Below are positions 49,088 to 58,048 of a stretch of 64,000 bases of DNA, piece after piece; the first letter of the stretch is position 1, and each line of letters starts with the position of its first letter. Under the pieces are notes generated by a model. It saw only the letters and a program-made list of their open reading frames with translations. It did not search any database and was not told the origin of the DNA. This DNA comes from an uncultured Olsenella sp. (GTDB lineage: Bacteria > Actinomycetota > Coriobacteriia > Coriobacteriales > Atopobiaceae), in assembly GCA_900316105.1 (NCBI GenBank), contig ONBR01000006.1:62001-126000 (forward strand). The letters run 5' to 3'. The position numbers and the translations under genes are program-made.

Positions 49088-50554
49088 CTAGTCGAGGACA
49101 GCCTCCTCCTCGGAGTCCTGCTCAGCAAGCATCTTGGCCTTCTTGTCGATGTCCATGATGGACTCCTCGAAGTCGTAGACCTTCTTGCCGGTGGGGTGCT
49201 CCTCAAGCCAGAGCTTCTGGGCCTCGGGCGCCCACTCCTTGGCGTAGCCGGCAACGCGGTCGTGCAGGGTCTCGACGGACTCCTCGGCCGTATACTGCGT
49301 GGACTTTGCGCCGGACTCGTGGACGATATCGGGCAGGATCTCGGGGTTCTCCAACATGGGGCAGGGCTGCAGCATGTTGTCGTTCCAGGGGTAGTGCGCA
49401 CGATAGGACTGAAAGATGGGCTGCTGCAGGCACTCCAGCCAGCTATGCTCCTTGAAGTTGACGTTGGAGTAGTGGATGAAGACGCAGGGCTCCACGTCGC
49501 CGCGGGCGTTAACGTGGCAGTAGGAACGGCCACCAGCGATGCAGCCGCCAACATACTCGCCGTCGTTCTGGAAGTCCATGGCAAAGATGGGCAGGCCGCC
49601 CTCGATGCCGCGGACCTCGCGGATGCGCTTCATGACGTACTTGCGCTGCTCGATGGTGGGCATGAGGTCGGCGGAGGCACCCTCACCCACGGGCATGTAG
49701 TGGAAGAACCAGGCCCAGCGGCAGCCGTGGTCGATCAGGTTCTGGAAGTAGGCGTCAGAGGTGACGACGTCGATGTTGGCGCGGGTGTAGGCGGTGGAGG
49801 TGCCATAGACCAAGCCGTACTTGTGCATCAGGTCGAATGCAGCCATGACCTCGTTGAAGGAGCCGTCTCCACGACGGGCGTCATTGGTCTCCTCGGTGCC
49901 CTCGACGGACACGGAGAAGACGATGTTGCCCAGACGCTGGACCTCCTTGCAGAAGTCGTCGTCGACCAGGGAGGCGTTGGTAAAGATGTTGAAGAGGCAG
50001 TCATTGTGCTTCTCGGCGATCTTCAGGATGTCCTTCTTGCGGACCAGGGGCTCGCCACCGGTGAGCATGAAGAGGTGGGTGCCCAGGGCCTTGGACTCGG
50101 AGACCAGGCGGTCCATGTCGTCCAGGGTCAGGTTGAGGGCGTTGCCGTAGTCAGCGGCCCAGCAGCCAACGCAGTGCTTGTTGCAGGCGGATGTGGGGTC
50201 AAAGAGGATGATCCAGGGCACGTTGCACTGGTACTTGTCGGCCATCTCGGTGCAGGTGCGCAGGCCACGGAAGGCAGCCTCGTAGCCACCAGTCAGGACG
50301 ACGTTCTTGATGACGTTGGGGTCGGTCTCGTCAATGAAGCGGAAGAGCCACTGCTCCCACTTGGAGCCAGGGTGCATGGCGGCGCGCATGCTCTTGATGG
50401 CACCGGGGTTGGTGCCGCGAAGGAGCTTTTCGGCCATATTGATGACGTGCTCGATGGCCTCCTCGCGGTTCTTGCCAGAGGCAGACTTGATTACCTGATC
50501 GATAGCGATGCTGAACGCCTTGCGCTCGGCAGCGTGTGCGATTTTGGATTGCAT
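49088..50554 (-). CDS. Radical SAM protein with C-terminal SPASM-like cysteines
   Basis: A 488-residue anaerobic enzyme. The cluster motif is C124-NKH-C128-VG-C131, followed by the SAM-binding GGEP in FMLTGGEPLV. A second cysteine group (GGCIAGGRSYCHVNARGDVEPCVF and QPCPML) resembles SPASM auxiliary-cluster ligands. An N-terminal helical segment of about 110 residues (EEAIEHVINMAEKLLRG) and an acidic tail (DSEEEAVLD) extend the core. Relatives with this layout act on peptides or sulfatases or remain unassigned; no peptide substrate gene is visible nearby. It is monocistronic. Confidence 0.85.
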   Translation of the reverse strand: MQSKIAHAAERKAFSIAIDQVIKSASGKNREEAIEHVINMAEKLLRGTNPGAIKSMRAAMHPGSKWEQWLFRFIDETDPNVIKNVVLTGGYEAAFRGLRTCTEMADKYQCNVPWIILFDPTSACNKHCVGCWAADYGNALNLTLDDMDRLVSESKALGTHLFMLTGGEPLVRKKDILKIAEKHNDCLFNIFTNASLVDDDFCKEVQRLGNIVFSVSVEGTEETNDARRGDGSFNEVMAAFDLMHKYGLVYGTSTAYTRANIDVVTSDAYFQNLIDHGCRWAWFFHYMPVGEGASADLMPTIEQRKYVMKRIREVRGIEGGLPIFAMDFQNDGEYVGGCIAGGRSYCHVNARGDVEPCVFIHYSNVNFKEHSWLECLQQPIFQSYRAHYPWNDNMLQPCPMLENPEILPDIVHESGAKSTQYTAEESVETLHDRVAGYAKEWAPEAQKLWLEEHPTGKKVYDFEESIMDIDKKAKMLAEQDSEEEAVLD

Positions 50555-50858
50555 GGGCTATGTCCCTCTCTCAATGAGTCTTACACATGGTGCATGTTAC
50601 AGCTTGACCTGTGGACGTCAAACACCACCGGACATTTCCGCAGCTTAAGCAAACACACTCCATATTTTTTGACCCGCGTTTAAAACTTTGAGGGTATTCT
50701 ACCCCATCGAAAGCACCCCAGGCATCGTTTTTGCAACCAACACAGCAGCAATTAAAGTGGGCCTGACAAATACCCCTGGGACATTTGTCACACCCAAAAC
50801 AAAAAGCGGCACCCGACGGTATCGACGGGCGCCGCTTCAAGCCGCTAGGAGGTCAGTC
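50555..50858. other. Spacer with family A half copy and terminator
   Basis: No gene is seen. 50764-50791 (TGACAAATACCCCTGGGACATTTGTCA region) is a half copy of the CCCCAGGGG subfamily. The terminator of the dehydrogenase gene lies at 50797-50837. The rest is the control region of the radical SAM gene, with a TAGAAT box on the minus strand near 50694-50699. Confidence 0.5.
50797..50837 (-). terminator. Rho-independent terminator of the dehydrogenase gene
   Basis: On the minus strand AAGCGGCGCCCG pairs with CGGGTGCCGCTT (one G-T pair) and TTTGTTTT follows. Confidence 0.85.
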
Positions 50859-51815
50859 TTACCAGCACTTGATCTTTTCGATGTTCTCGCGAATGTGAGC
50901 GCAGGACTTGTGGAACTTCTCCTGCTCGTCCTCGGAGAGCTCGATGGGCAGGACGCGGTCCACGCCGTCGCAGCCGACAACTGCGGGAATGGAGGTGTAA
51001 ATGCCGGTCTCGCCGTAGAAGGAGCCATCCTCGGGCAGGAGGGTACCGCAGGGAGTGACCAGCTTGGAGTCCTGGACAACGGCCTTGACCAGCTCGGTGG
51101 CGGCGTTGCAGATGGAGTACTCGGTGCAGCCCTTGCCAGCATAGGTCACATAGCCACCCTGACGTGCGGCGTCCTCCAGGGCGTCACGGTCAAAGTGGAA
51201 GTGCTCGGGGTCGGTGCGCTCCAGCTCATCAGCGGGAATGGTACCAAAGGAGACGTGAGACCAGGCGGCAAACTGGCTTGCACCGTGCTCTCCCAGCATC
51301 CAGGAGTTGATGGAAGAGGGGTTGAAGCCCGTCTCGGTGGCAAGGGCATGGCGGAAGCGAGCGGAGTCCAGGCAGGTGCCAGAGCCGACGATCTGGTGAG
51401 GCTCAAGGCCAGCCAGGTTGTAAATCATGGTGGCCACGACGTCACAGGGGTTGGCGATGGTGACGATGATGCCCTTGTAGCCCTTGAAGTGGGGTGCCCA
51501 CTTCTTGGTCTCGGCTGCAGTCACCTCGAGCTCGCCGTCGCGGTTGCCAGCGGCAGCGGCCACGTGACCAGCGGCGTTGACCACGATATCGCAGTCAAGA
51601 AGGGCCTCATAGTCCTGGTGACAGTTGTAAACGCGTGCCTGACGCGGATAGAAGGGCATGGCGTCCTGGTAGTCGTTGACCTCGCAGGCAACCTTGCTCT
51701 CGATGTCGTCGACGCAGTAGAGCTCAGCGGCCAGGCCCTGGTACAAGATGGCGTTGGCCACATGTGCGCCAACGTGACCCATACCCAGGACGCCAATCTT
51801 CATGATCTTACCCAT
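50859..51815 (-). CDS. L-lactate/2-hydroxyacid dehydrogenase family (LDH/HicDH-like)
   Basis: A 318-residue NAD-dependent dehydrogenase. ATG at 51815 (MGKIMKIGVLGMG) follows AAAGG. The nucleotide loop is GMGHVGAHVA; catalytic residues are seen in GTCLDSARFRHAL (Asp, Arg) and MLGEHGASQFA (His). In lactate and malate dehydrogenases the mobile loop carries Gln or Arg in a short QKPGETR-type sequence; here it reads GHVAAAAGNRDGELEVTAAE, longer and without that residue. This looks more like L-2-hydroxyisocaproate dehydrogenase, so branched 2-oxoacids are likely substrates. Physiologically it could recycle NADH during amino-acid fermentation. Substrate choice is an inference. Confidence 0.85.
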   Translation of the reverse strand: MGKIMKIGVLGMGHVGAHVANAILYQGLAAELYCVDDIESKVACEVNDYQDAMPFYPRQARVYNCHQDYEALLDCDIVVNAAGHVAAAAGNRDGELEVTAAETKKWAPHFKGYKGIIVTIANPCDVVATMIYNLAGLEPHQIVGSGTCLDSARFRHALATETGFNPSSINSWMLGEHGASQFAAWSHVSFGTIPADELERTDPEHFHFDRDALEDAARQGGYVTYAGKGCTEYSICNAATELVKAVVQDSKLVTPCGTLLPEDGSFYGETGIYTSIPAVVGCDGVDRVLPIELSEDEQEKFHKSCAHIRENIEKIKCW

Positions 51816-52244
51816 CGAAATCGCCTTTCTCTTCACCAGTCTCACGGTGGTGGGACAATCCAAAGTGCACATTAAACCATACAACAAGCCCCCAAAAAGC
51901 AGCAGCAGTGTTCCACAGCTTGCAACATCCAGAAAACAATGGTGCGCGAAGCGCGCGCCATTCTCCCTCCCCTTGTGAGAGCGATGGGCCAAGCGGCCCG
52001 AGCAAGCTAGTCTGCCTAGGCGGGAAGAGGGGGCGTAGCTTTGTCCCGCGCGCAGTTCCCACTAAGTGCGCGCGAAGCGCGCGCCATTCTTCCTCCCCTT
52101 GTGAGAGCGATGGGCCAAGCGGCCCGAGCAAGCTAGTCTGCCAAGGCAGGAAGAGGGCCCACATCTTTGTTCCGGCGCAGTTCGCGCGCAGCGCGCTGTT
52201 TGAGCACGGAGCAAAGATGTGGGCCCTCCCCCAGGCCAGACAGC
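51816..52244. repeat. Repeat-filled spacer: 88-bp direct repeats and a family D hairpin
   Basis: Copy 1 (51944-52031) and copy 2 (52070-52157) share GCGCGAAGCGCGCGCCATTC, TGTGAGAGCGATGGGCCAAG and CGAGCAAGCTAGTCTGCC with few differences, offset by 126 bases. 52155-52226 is a hairpin with arms GGGCCCACATCTTTG and CAAAGATGTGGGCCC around GGCGCAGTTCGCGCGCAGCG and TTTGAGCA, related to 39240-39336. No gene is supported. Confidence 0.8.
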
Positions 52245-53759
52245 CTAGACCGCACGCCCCGCCGCATGGCCCAGGCTCGAAGGCCCTTCTGGGGTCACTA
52301 TATTGGGCGTGTAGCCTGACAGGAACTTCTCTTCGTAGAAGCCCTGGGGTATCTCCACCGGGTACTCGCCGTTGAAGCAGGCCATACAGTAGCCGCCACA
52401 GGGCAGGCACTTGCGCAGGCCCTCGATGGAGAGGAAGCCCATGGAGTCCGCACCGATGTAGTCGCGAATCTCCTCGACGGTCTTGTTTGCACTGATGAGC
52501 TGGTCCTGGGTGGCCGTGTCGATGCCGTAGAAGCAGGGCCATACCACCTCGGGAGAGGCGGAGCGCATGTGCACCTCGGTGGCGCCAGCCTCGCGAAGCA
52601 TGCGAACGATCTGCTTGGATGTCGTTCCGCGTACCACGGAGTCGTCCACCATCAGGATGCGTTTGCCGGCGACGACGTCCGAAAGCGCGGTGAGCTTCAT
52701 ACGCACGCCACGTTCGCGCAGTTCCTGGGTAGGGGCGATGAAGGTGCGGGCCACATAGCGGTTCTTGATCAGGCCCGTCTGGAATGGAACGCCCAACTCC
52801 AGGGCAAAGCCCTCGGCTGCAGGCGTGCCACTATCGGGCACGCTGATTACCAGGTCCACGTCCGCCGGGGACTCGCGCGCCAGCTGGCGGCCCATCTCGT
52901 GGCGAACCTTGTAGAAGGAGCTACCGTCCTGCACGGAGTCGGGACGGCTGAAGTACACATCCTCAAAGACGCACTTTGCCTCGCCCTCCTGGGGCAGGCC
53001 CTCCGCACTGACGATGCCATCGTCAGAGATACGCAGGATCTCTCCAGGCTGCACCTCACGCACGAAGCTTGCTCCCACGATGTCCAAGGCGCAGGTCTCG
53101 CTGGTGACGACCCATTCCCCCTCGTCCAGTTTGCCCAGGACCAGAGGCCTGATGCCCAGGGGATCGCGGAAAGCATAGAGGGCATTCTCACGCAGGAGGA
53201 CCATGGCGTAACCGCCCTTGATCATGGTCATGGTGCGACGGATGCCTTTGCGGATGTGATGGGTCTGGTGGGTAAAGTAGCCAATCAGTCTGGCCGCGAC
53301 CTCGGAGTCGGTGTCGGAGCGGAAGGGAACCCCAGCCTCGACGAGCTCGCGACGGAGGTCATCCACATTGGTCAGGGTGCCATTGTGGGCGAGAGCGATC
53401 AGCACGTCCTCGATGGCAGAAAGGTGAGGCTGAGAAGACTCCCAGCTCTTTGCACCAGAGGTGCCGTAGCGGCAGTGGCCGATGGCAACCTTGCCCTGCA
53501 TGGCCTGCAGGTCCTCGTCCTTGAAGACCTCGGTCACCAGGCCCAGGTCCTTGCGGACCAGGACGGTCTTTCCGTTGCCCACGGCGATACCGGCAGAATC
53601 CTGCCCGCGGTGCTGCAGCGCTCGCAGAGCAAAGTATGTCATACGAGAGACGTCCCTATTTGGTGCCCACACGCCAAAGACACCGCACTCCTCGTGGATT
53701 TCGTGCGTATCACCCGTGGTCATCTGTGCTTCGAGCTGGGCTTCCATGGATGCTGACAT
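52245..53759 (-). CDS. purF: Amidophosphoribosyltransferase
   Basis: A 504-residue enzyme for the first step of purine synthesis (PRPP plus glutamine to phosphoribosylamine). ATG at 53759 follows GGGAG. The leader of about 24 residues before EECGVFG should be removed to expose the N-terminal cysteine nucleophile. Glutaminase marks RALQHRGQDSAGIAV, HCRYGTSG and LAHNGTLTN are present. The PRPP loop reads ILMVDDSVVRGTTSKQIV. Four cysteines near the C-terminus (CLPCGGYCMACFNGEYP) and an earlier CFYG fit the 4Fe-4S-containing Bacillus-type PurF. It is separate from the purE-purM-purN operon further right. Confidence 0.97.
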   Translation of the reverse strand: MSASMEAQLEAQMTTGDTHEIHEECGVFGVWAPNRDVSRMTYFALRALQHRGQDSAGIAVGNGKTVLVRKDLGLVTEVFKDEDLQAMQGKVAIGHCRYGTSGAKSWESSQPHLSAIEDVLIALAHNGTLTNVDDLRRELVEAGVPFRSDTDSEVAARLIGYFTHQTHHIRKGIRRTMTMIKGGYAMVLLRENALYAFRDPLGIRPLVLGKLDEGEWVVTSETCALDIVGASFVREVQPGEILRISDDGIVSAEGLPQEGEAKCVFEDVYFSRPDSVQDGSSFYKVRHEMGRQLARESPADVDLVISVPDSGTPAAEGFALELGVPFQTGLIKNRYVARTFIAPTQELRERGVRMKLTALSDVVAGKRILMVDDSVVRGTTSKQIVRMLREAGATEVHMRSASPEVVWPCFYGIDTATQDQLISANKTVEEIRDYIGADSMGFLSIEGLRKCLPCGGYCMACFNGEYPVEIPQGFYEEKFLSGYTPNIVTPEGPSSLGHAAGRAV

Positions 53760-53883
53760 CTGCGCTCCCTATGCAGGTTAGAATGTAAATGTCCATTGGC
53801 GCGCCTTACAGCCGCGCGACACACGCGGATTTAGTCTACTTCATTCGTCCGCGTCTTCAGGAACATGACTGAAAGGGAAACAA

Positions 53884-55116
53884 ATGGGTTACCGCACCTA
53901 CACATGTCCGATCGCCAAGCGCTGCGGCGGTTGCGAATGGCTGTCGGTACCCTATCCCATCCAGCTCCGCCGCAAGCAGGAGGCCATGGAGGAGCTCTTT
54001 GCCGAGGTCTGTCAGGTAGATGGCATAGAGGTCTCCCCCATCCACGGTATGGAGGACCCCCGCGCATTCAGGCAGAAGGCTGCCGCCCCCTATGCACCCG
54101 GGGCAAAGGGCAAGAATCGTATCCGCACCGGCTTCTACCAGAGCGGATCCCACCGCATCGTCTGGTGCGAGAAATGCCTGGTGGAGGACCCCCGTGCCCG
54201 CGCCATCCTCAACGACGTCGCCCACGTGGCCGAGCATCTGGGCATCTCTGCCTACCAAGAGGACCGCGGCACAGGCTGCCTGCGCAATGCCGTGGTCCGC
54301 TGCGGCTGGCGGACGGACGAGGTCCTGCTGACCATCGTCACGAATGGCGAGCAGCTGCCCCGCTCGGAGGACCTCGTGGGCGCCCTCCTGGACCTCCACC
54401 CAGAGATTAGCTCCATCGTACAGAACATAAACGACCGCCGCACCAATGCCATCCTTGGCAGGAGGAACGTCACCCTATACGGGCCTGGTATCATGCACGA
54501 CGAGCTCCTGGACTGCACCTTCGAGATCGGCCCCACGAGCTTCTACCAGACCAACCCCTCCCAGACCGAGGTCCTCTATCAGCTGGCCATCGACGCCGCC
54601 GGCCTACGCGATGGCGACCGAGTTCTGGACGCCTACTGCGGCACGGGAACTATCGGACTCTGCCTTGCAAACGAGGCGCGTCATGCCGGCATCGAGGATG
54701 TCGGGCTCGTCGGCGTGGACTCGGTGGGCAACGCCATATCCTCCGCACGGCGCAACGCCAGGGCAAACGGCCTTGCCGGCGAAAGCCACTTCATCCGCGA
54801 CGACGCTACCGAGTACATGGCGCGTGTGGCCCAGAGTCAGGCACACTTCGACGTCGTTATCATGGACCCACCGCGCGCAGGCTCGACCCCCGAGTTCCTG
54901 GCAGGCGTGGCAGCGCTGGCTCCACGCCGTATCGTCTACGTGAGCTGCAACCCAAAGACCCAACTCCGCGACCTCTGCGAGTTGGGACCCCGCGGCTACC
55001 GCGTAGAATCCATCGAGCTCGTAGACATGTTCCCCCACACAAAGCATGTGGAGACCGTAGTATTGATGTCACGCGTTAGCAAATCAGAAGTTGTGGCGAT
55101 GACAAAATGGAATTGA
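53884..55116 (+). CDS. RlmD/RumA-type RNA uracil-5-methyltransferase
   Basis: A 410-residue SAM-dependent methyltransferase. The N-terminal cluster motif CPIAKRCGGCEW (C8, C14, C17) is that of the 4Fe-4S-containing m5U enzymes, but the TRAM domain of E. coli RlmD is missing. SAM binding is shown by VLDAYCGTGTIGLCLA near residue 240, the conserved SFYQTNPSQTE before it, and the catalytic cysteine by VYVSCNPKTQLRDL near residue 350. The likely target is 23S rRNA. Its 3' end becomes AT-rich and overlaps the next gene by ten bases. Confidence 0.92.
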   Translation: MGYRTYTCPIAKRCGGCEWLSVPYPIQLRRKQEAMEELFAEVCQVDGIEVSPIHGMEDPRAFRQKAAAPYAPGAKGKNRIRTGFYQSGSHRIVWCEKCLVEDPRARAILNDVAHVAEHLGISAYQEDRGTGCLRNAVVRCGWRTDEVLLTIVTNGEQLPRSEDLVGALLDLHPEISSIVQNINDRRTNAILGRRNVTLYGPGIMHDELLDCTFEIGPTSFYQTNPSQTEVLYQLAIDAAGLRDGDRVLDAYCGTGTIGLCLANEARHAGIEDVGLVGVDSVGNAISSARRNARANGLAGESHFIRDDATEYMARVAQSQAHFDVVIMDPPRAGSTPEFLAGVAALAPRRIVYVSCNPKTQLRDLCELGPRGYRVESIELVDMFPHTKHVETVVLMSRVSKSEVVAMTKWN

Positions 55117-55472
55117 AGAAGCTTGACTATAACCTTACGGTCTGTAAGGTGAGGAATATTACGGAAACCGATCTTTCGTCTGATTTTTATTTTATCGGGA
55201 AAACGGATGAAGAACTTTCTCTTGTATGCAGGACAGAATGTGTGCCTGCTGAAACAATCGAGCGGGAAGATGGCTGGAAGGGTTTCAGAATACAAGGAGT
55301 CCTTGATTTTTCCTTAGTGGGCATACTAGCCCCTATCGCAGACATTCTCGCAAAGAACAAGATTGGTATCTTTGCAGTATCAACCTTTAATACGGATTAT
55401 GTATTGGTCAAACAGGAGAACTTTGAAAGGGCGATGCAAGTATTAGCTGCTTCTGGCTACTCAGTTTTGTAA
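55107..55472 (+). CDS. ACT-domain protein of low GC content
   Basis: A 121-residue protein, ATG at 55107 inside the end of the methyltransferase gene. The sequence CKVRNITETDLSSDFYFIGKTDEELSLVCRTECVP followed by FRIQGVLDFSLVGILAPIADILAKNKIGIFAVSTFNTDYVLVK is a pair of ACT-type folds as in the CASTOR/ACT_7 group. These bind amino acids. Codon use is strikingly AT-rich (TTT, ATT, GAA) compared with all neighbours, and the end of the preceding gene shares this, so a segment of about 400 bases looks recently acquired. A terminator follows directly. Confidence 0.85.
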   Translation: MELKKLDYNLTVCKVRNITETDLSSDFYFIGKTDEELSLVCRTECVPAETIEREDGWKGFRIQGVLDFSLVGILAPIADILAKNKIGIFAVSTFNTDYVLVKQENFERAMQVLAASGYSVL

Positions 55473-55738
55473 CTCCCGGTTTTACGCAATGAAAGAGAGC
55501 AAGCCACCCTTATGGCTAATCCCATGGGGCAGCTTGCTCTTTTATTCTGTGATATCGACACTGATACCGGACTTGAATTTGAAGTGGCAGGGATGGTGAG
55601 GCACGATTGAGGCCGCAATCCGAATCCCAAGCCCCAACCTCACGTAGAACCCTACACCAACATTCGCGGACACGATCCTCAAAGGGCAAAAGTGCGTTAT
55701 CCTACCTGGGATTCGCTTTGATGCCAGGAGGGGAGACC
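55473..55738. other. Spacer with terminator and a possible gene remnant
   Basis: After the terminator at 55496-55547, the minus strand stays open from about 55690 to a stop at 55542 (reading GFYVRLGLGIRIAAS, then PCHFKFKSGISVDITE). It has no start or ribosome binding site and I cannot assign it; it may be the tail of a lost gene. Confidence 0.35.
55496..55547 (+). terminator. Terminator after the ACT-domain gene
   Basis: AGAGCAAGC (55496-55504) pairs with GCTTGCTCT (55532-55540), then TTTATT. Confidence 0.75.
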
Positions 55739-56470
55739 ATGGATTCGGAGACCGTACGCGGAGCGTCAAGCCAACATCGCGCCCTATCCGCCCTGCCCAA
55801 GGCCTTCCCCCACACACTGCCTGTCATGGCGGGCTACCTGCTTCTGTCCATGACCTTGGGACTTGTCACGCACACCTACGGGCTACCCTTCCAGTATCCC
55901 CTGTCCATGGCTGTCGTCATTTACGGAGGCTCGGTCGAGTTTCTCGTGGCAAATATGATGCTGGGTGCCTTTGACCCCCTTCAGGCCTTCGTCGTCGCCT
56001 TTGTGGTCAATGCCCGGCATCTCTTCTATGGCCTATCAATGCTGCCCCGATACAGGGGCGTCGGAAAGAAGAAGCCCTATCTGATCTACGCCCTGAGCGA
56101 CGAGACCTTCTCGGTCAACTGCTCCGTGGAAGTTCCCCAAGGCGTAGACCATGGCTGGTTCTATTATTGGGTGACCTTCCTTGACCAGCTCTACTGGGTC
56201 ACCGGAGCCACCGTAGGCAACCTCTTTGGCAACCTTTTGACCTTCGACACGCGCGGACTTGATTTTGCCATGACCGCCATGTTCGTCGCCATCTTTGTCG
56301 ACAACTTCCTCAGGGAGGACTGGCACGCCAGCTCCTTCCTGGGCCTGGGCATCACCCTGGTCTGCCTAGCGGTCTTTGGACCAAAGAGTTTCATCGTCCC
56401 ATCCATGCTCGCCATCTTGGCGGTGTTGACGCTCTTGCGCCCAAAGACCACGTCGGAGGCAGGGGCATGA
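55739..56470 (+). CDS. azlC: AzlC family branched-chain amino acid exporter, large subunit
   Basis: A 243-residue membrane protein. ATG at 55739 (MDSETVRG) follows GGAGGGGAG; the open frame extends upstream without a site. Family markers: [53 protein letters not shown] and [13 protein letters not shown]. About seven membrane helices. AzlC works with AzlD to export branched-chain amino acids or analogues. It overlaps azlD by four bases (ATGA). Confidence 0.95.
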   Translation: MDSETVRGASSQHRALSALPKAFPHTLPVMAGYLLLSMTLGLVTHTYGLPFQYPLSMAVVIYGGSVEFLVANMMLGAFDPLQAFVVAFVVNARHLFYGLSMLPRYRGVGKKKPYLIYALSDETFSVNCSVEVPQGVDHGWFYYWVTFLDQLYWVTGATVGNLFGNLLTFDTRGLDFAMTAMFVAIFVDNFLREDWHASSFLGLGITLVCLAVFGPKSFIVPSMLAILAVLTLLRPKTTSEAGA

Positions 56471-56796
56471 CACTCATTGAGCAAGCCATAACAATCATCC
56501 TGGCGGGCATTGCCACGCTTCTGACCCGGTGCCTTCCCTTCGTGGCATTTCCCGAGGGAAAGCGAACTCCCCCCTACATCGAATACCTGGGCAAGGTACT
56601 ACCTGCTGCCGTCTTTGGCTTGCTGGTGATCTACTGCCTCAAGGACGTCAGCCTCCTGTCGGGCAGCCATGGCATCCCAGAGCTCATTGCCGTTGCCGTA
56701 ACCGCAGGATTGCAGGCATGGAAAAAGAACATGATGCTTTCCATCGCGGGTGGGACCGTATGCTATATGGCCCTCATCCAGCTGGTCTTTGTCTGA
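56467..56796 (+). CDS. azlD: AzlD family branched-chain amino acid exporter, small subunit
   Basis: A 109-residue protein with four hydrophobic helices. [54 protein letters not shown] is typical of AzlD, and the ALPFxLF-like RCLPFVAFP motif is present. Translationally coupled to azlC. It completes the two-component exporter. Confidence 0.95.
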   Translation: MTLIEQAITIILAGIATLLTRCLPFVAFPEGKRTPPYIEYLGKVLPAAVFGLLVIYCLKDVSLLSGSHGIPELIAVAVTAGLQAWKKNMMLSIAGGTVCYMALIQLVFV

Positions 56797-56831
56797 CACG
56801 GCATGCCAGACAAACTCAAATCTGTGCCGTC

Positions 56832-57956
56832 CTAGTGTGCGGCGTGATGCTCTTCCTTCTGGACGTACATCTTTACGTCGGCGACGCGACAGAGCTTGTC
56901 CACGTTTATGCCCGGATACTCCCGCGTGCTCGCATAGCCAATGGAGATGTCGACACCATGTAGGTTTCCGTAGTTTCCAGATGCCATGATCTCCTTTATG
57001 CGATGACCCGCCTCGTGAGGGTCGGGTCCATCTGGGCCTATCAGCATCACGAACTCGTCGCCACCCAGACGTCCCGCAAAGGTCTTTCTGCCCACAGCGG
57101 GCTCGGTGGCCGTATCCTCGCCCTCCATACCCTCGAGACCCAGCGTGGTGCGAATGGCTGCGCCAAGGCCAGCAATGGCAAGGTCTCCCGTATGGTGACC
57201 ATAGTGGTCGTTGATGCGCTTGAAGTTGTCCACATCAAGCAGACAAAAGGTGTAATCCTCCGTCAAATCCAAGCGTTCGACCACCTCAAAGAAGCGCGTG
57301 CGATTGAATAGACCCGAAAGACTGTCAAAGTGTGACTGTATGGCAAGCTCACGCCGTGTCTCATACAGCTCATGCAAGTTCACGTAGCTGCGAATGCGGT
57401 CGCGGGACGTGATGTAGTGCAGGACTAGGGCAACGACATAAAAGATGACCGCATTGTAGGCATCACCCATGGCAAGGGCCTCTGGCTTGCCCACCATCGC
57501 GCTACCTATCAGACCAGCCACGCCCAGGCCCAGCACGATAATCATCGGGAACAGACTGGTGATGAAGAAGATTGCGACGATGATCATGACCACATGAAAT
57601 GAGGTTGCCACAACCGTATTGTCTGCAGCCGATGACGCGATTCCAAAGGACAGGAGCGCTATGGATACGAAAATCGAGATAAAGGCGCTGTGCCTCTCCG
57701 CCAAAGGCTTGATGTTGATGACTAGGGCAACCAGGGCAAAGCCCAGGGTCTCCATGCCGTACACGATCATGAACCGCGAATTGACTCCCGCGACCGAGAG
57801 GAGGAGGAAGAAGGCCATCACGACAAAGAATATCCTCGACAGGTCACGGGCGGACCTGAGATTGTGGCGGACTATGTTCGGCGCACACGAATCGTAGACT
57901 TCTCGGGAATACCCGTAGTGCAGGAAGGCTTCGAGGCGGTCCATGGCTGTACTCAT
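56832..57956 (-). CDS. Membrane-bound diguanylate cyclase (GGDEF)
   Basis: A 374-residue protein. The ATG at 57956 (MSTAMDRLEAF) is used; a TTG at 57971 is possible and both have weak ribosome binding sites. Five to six membrane helices occupy residues about 40-190. The GGDEF domain starts near DSLSGLFNRTRFFEVV, with the substrate-site FCLLDVDNFKRINDHYGHHTGD and the catalytic loop GRLGGDEFVMLIG intact, so it should make cyclic di-GMP. An insertion (LGLEGMEGEDTATEPAVGRK) precedes that loop. The RxxD inhibitory site is not obvious. It is convergent with azlCD. Confidence 0.92.
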   Translation of the reverse strand: MSTAMDRLEAFLHYGYSREVYDSCAPNIVRHNLRSARDLSRIFFVVMAFFLLLSVAGVNSRFMIVYGMETLGFALVALVINIKPLAERHSAFISIFVSIALLSFGIASSAADNTVVATSFHVVMIIVAIFFITSLFPMIIVLGLGVAGLIGSAMVGKPEALAMGDAYNAVIFYVVALVLHYITSRDRIRSYVNLHELYETRRELAIQSHFDSLSGLFNRTRFFEVVERLDLTEDYTFCLLDVDNFKRINDHYGHHTGDLAIAGLGAAIRTTLGLEGMEGEDTATEPAVGRKTFAGRLGGDEFVMLIGPDGPDPHEAGHRIKEIMASGNYGNLHGVDISIGYASTREYPGINVDKLCRVADVKMYVQKEEHHAAH

Positions 57957-57993
57957 CTTTCTTGCATTCAATCAATTACTCTTGCGAACCGAG

Positions 57994-58037
57994 GGGCTTG
58001 CCCCACTGGCGCAAGAGCGCACTAGCGGGGCAAGCCC
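57994..58037. terminator. Hairpin after purN
   Basis: GGGCTTGCCCC (57994-58004) pairs perfectly with GGGGCAAGCCC (58027-58037); an inner GCGC pairing extends it. It lies downstream of the purE-purN operon on the minus strand. No long T-run. Confidence 0.6.
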
Positions 58038-58048
58038 AAGGCACGGCC

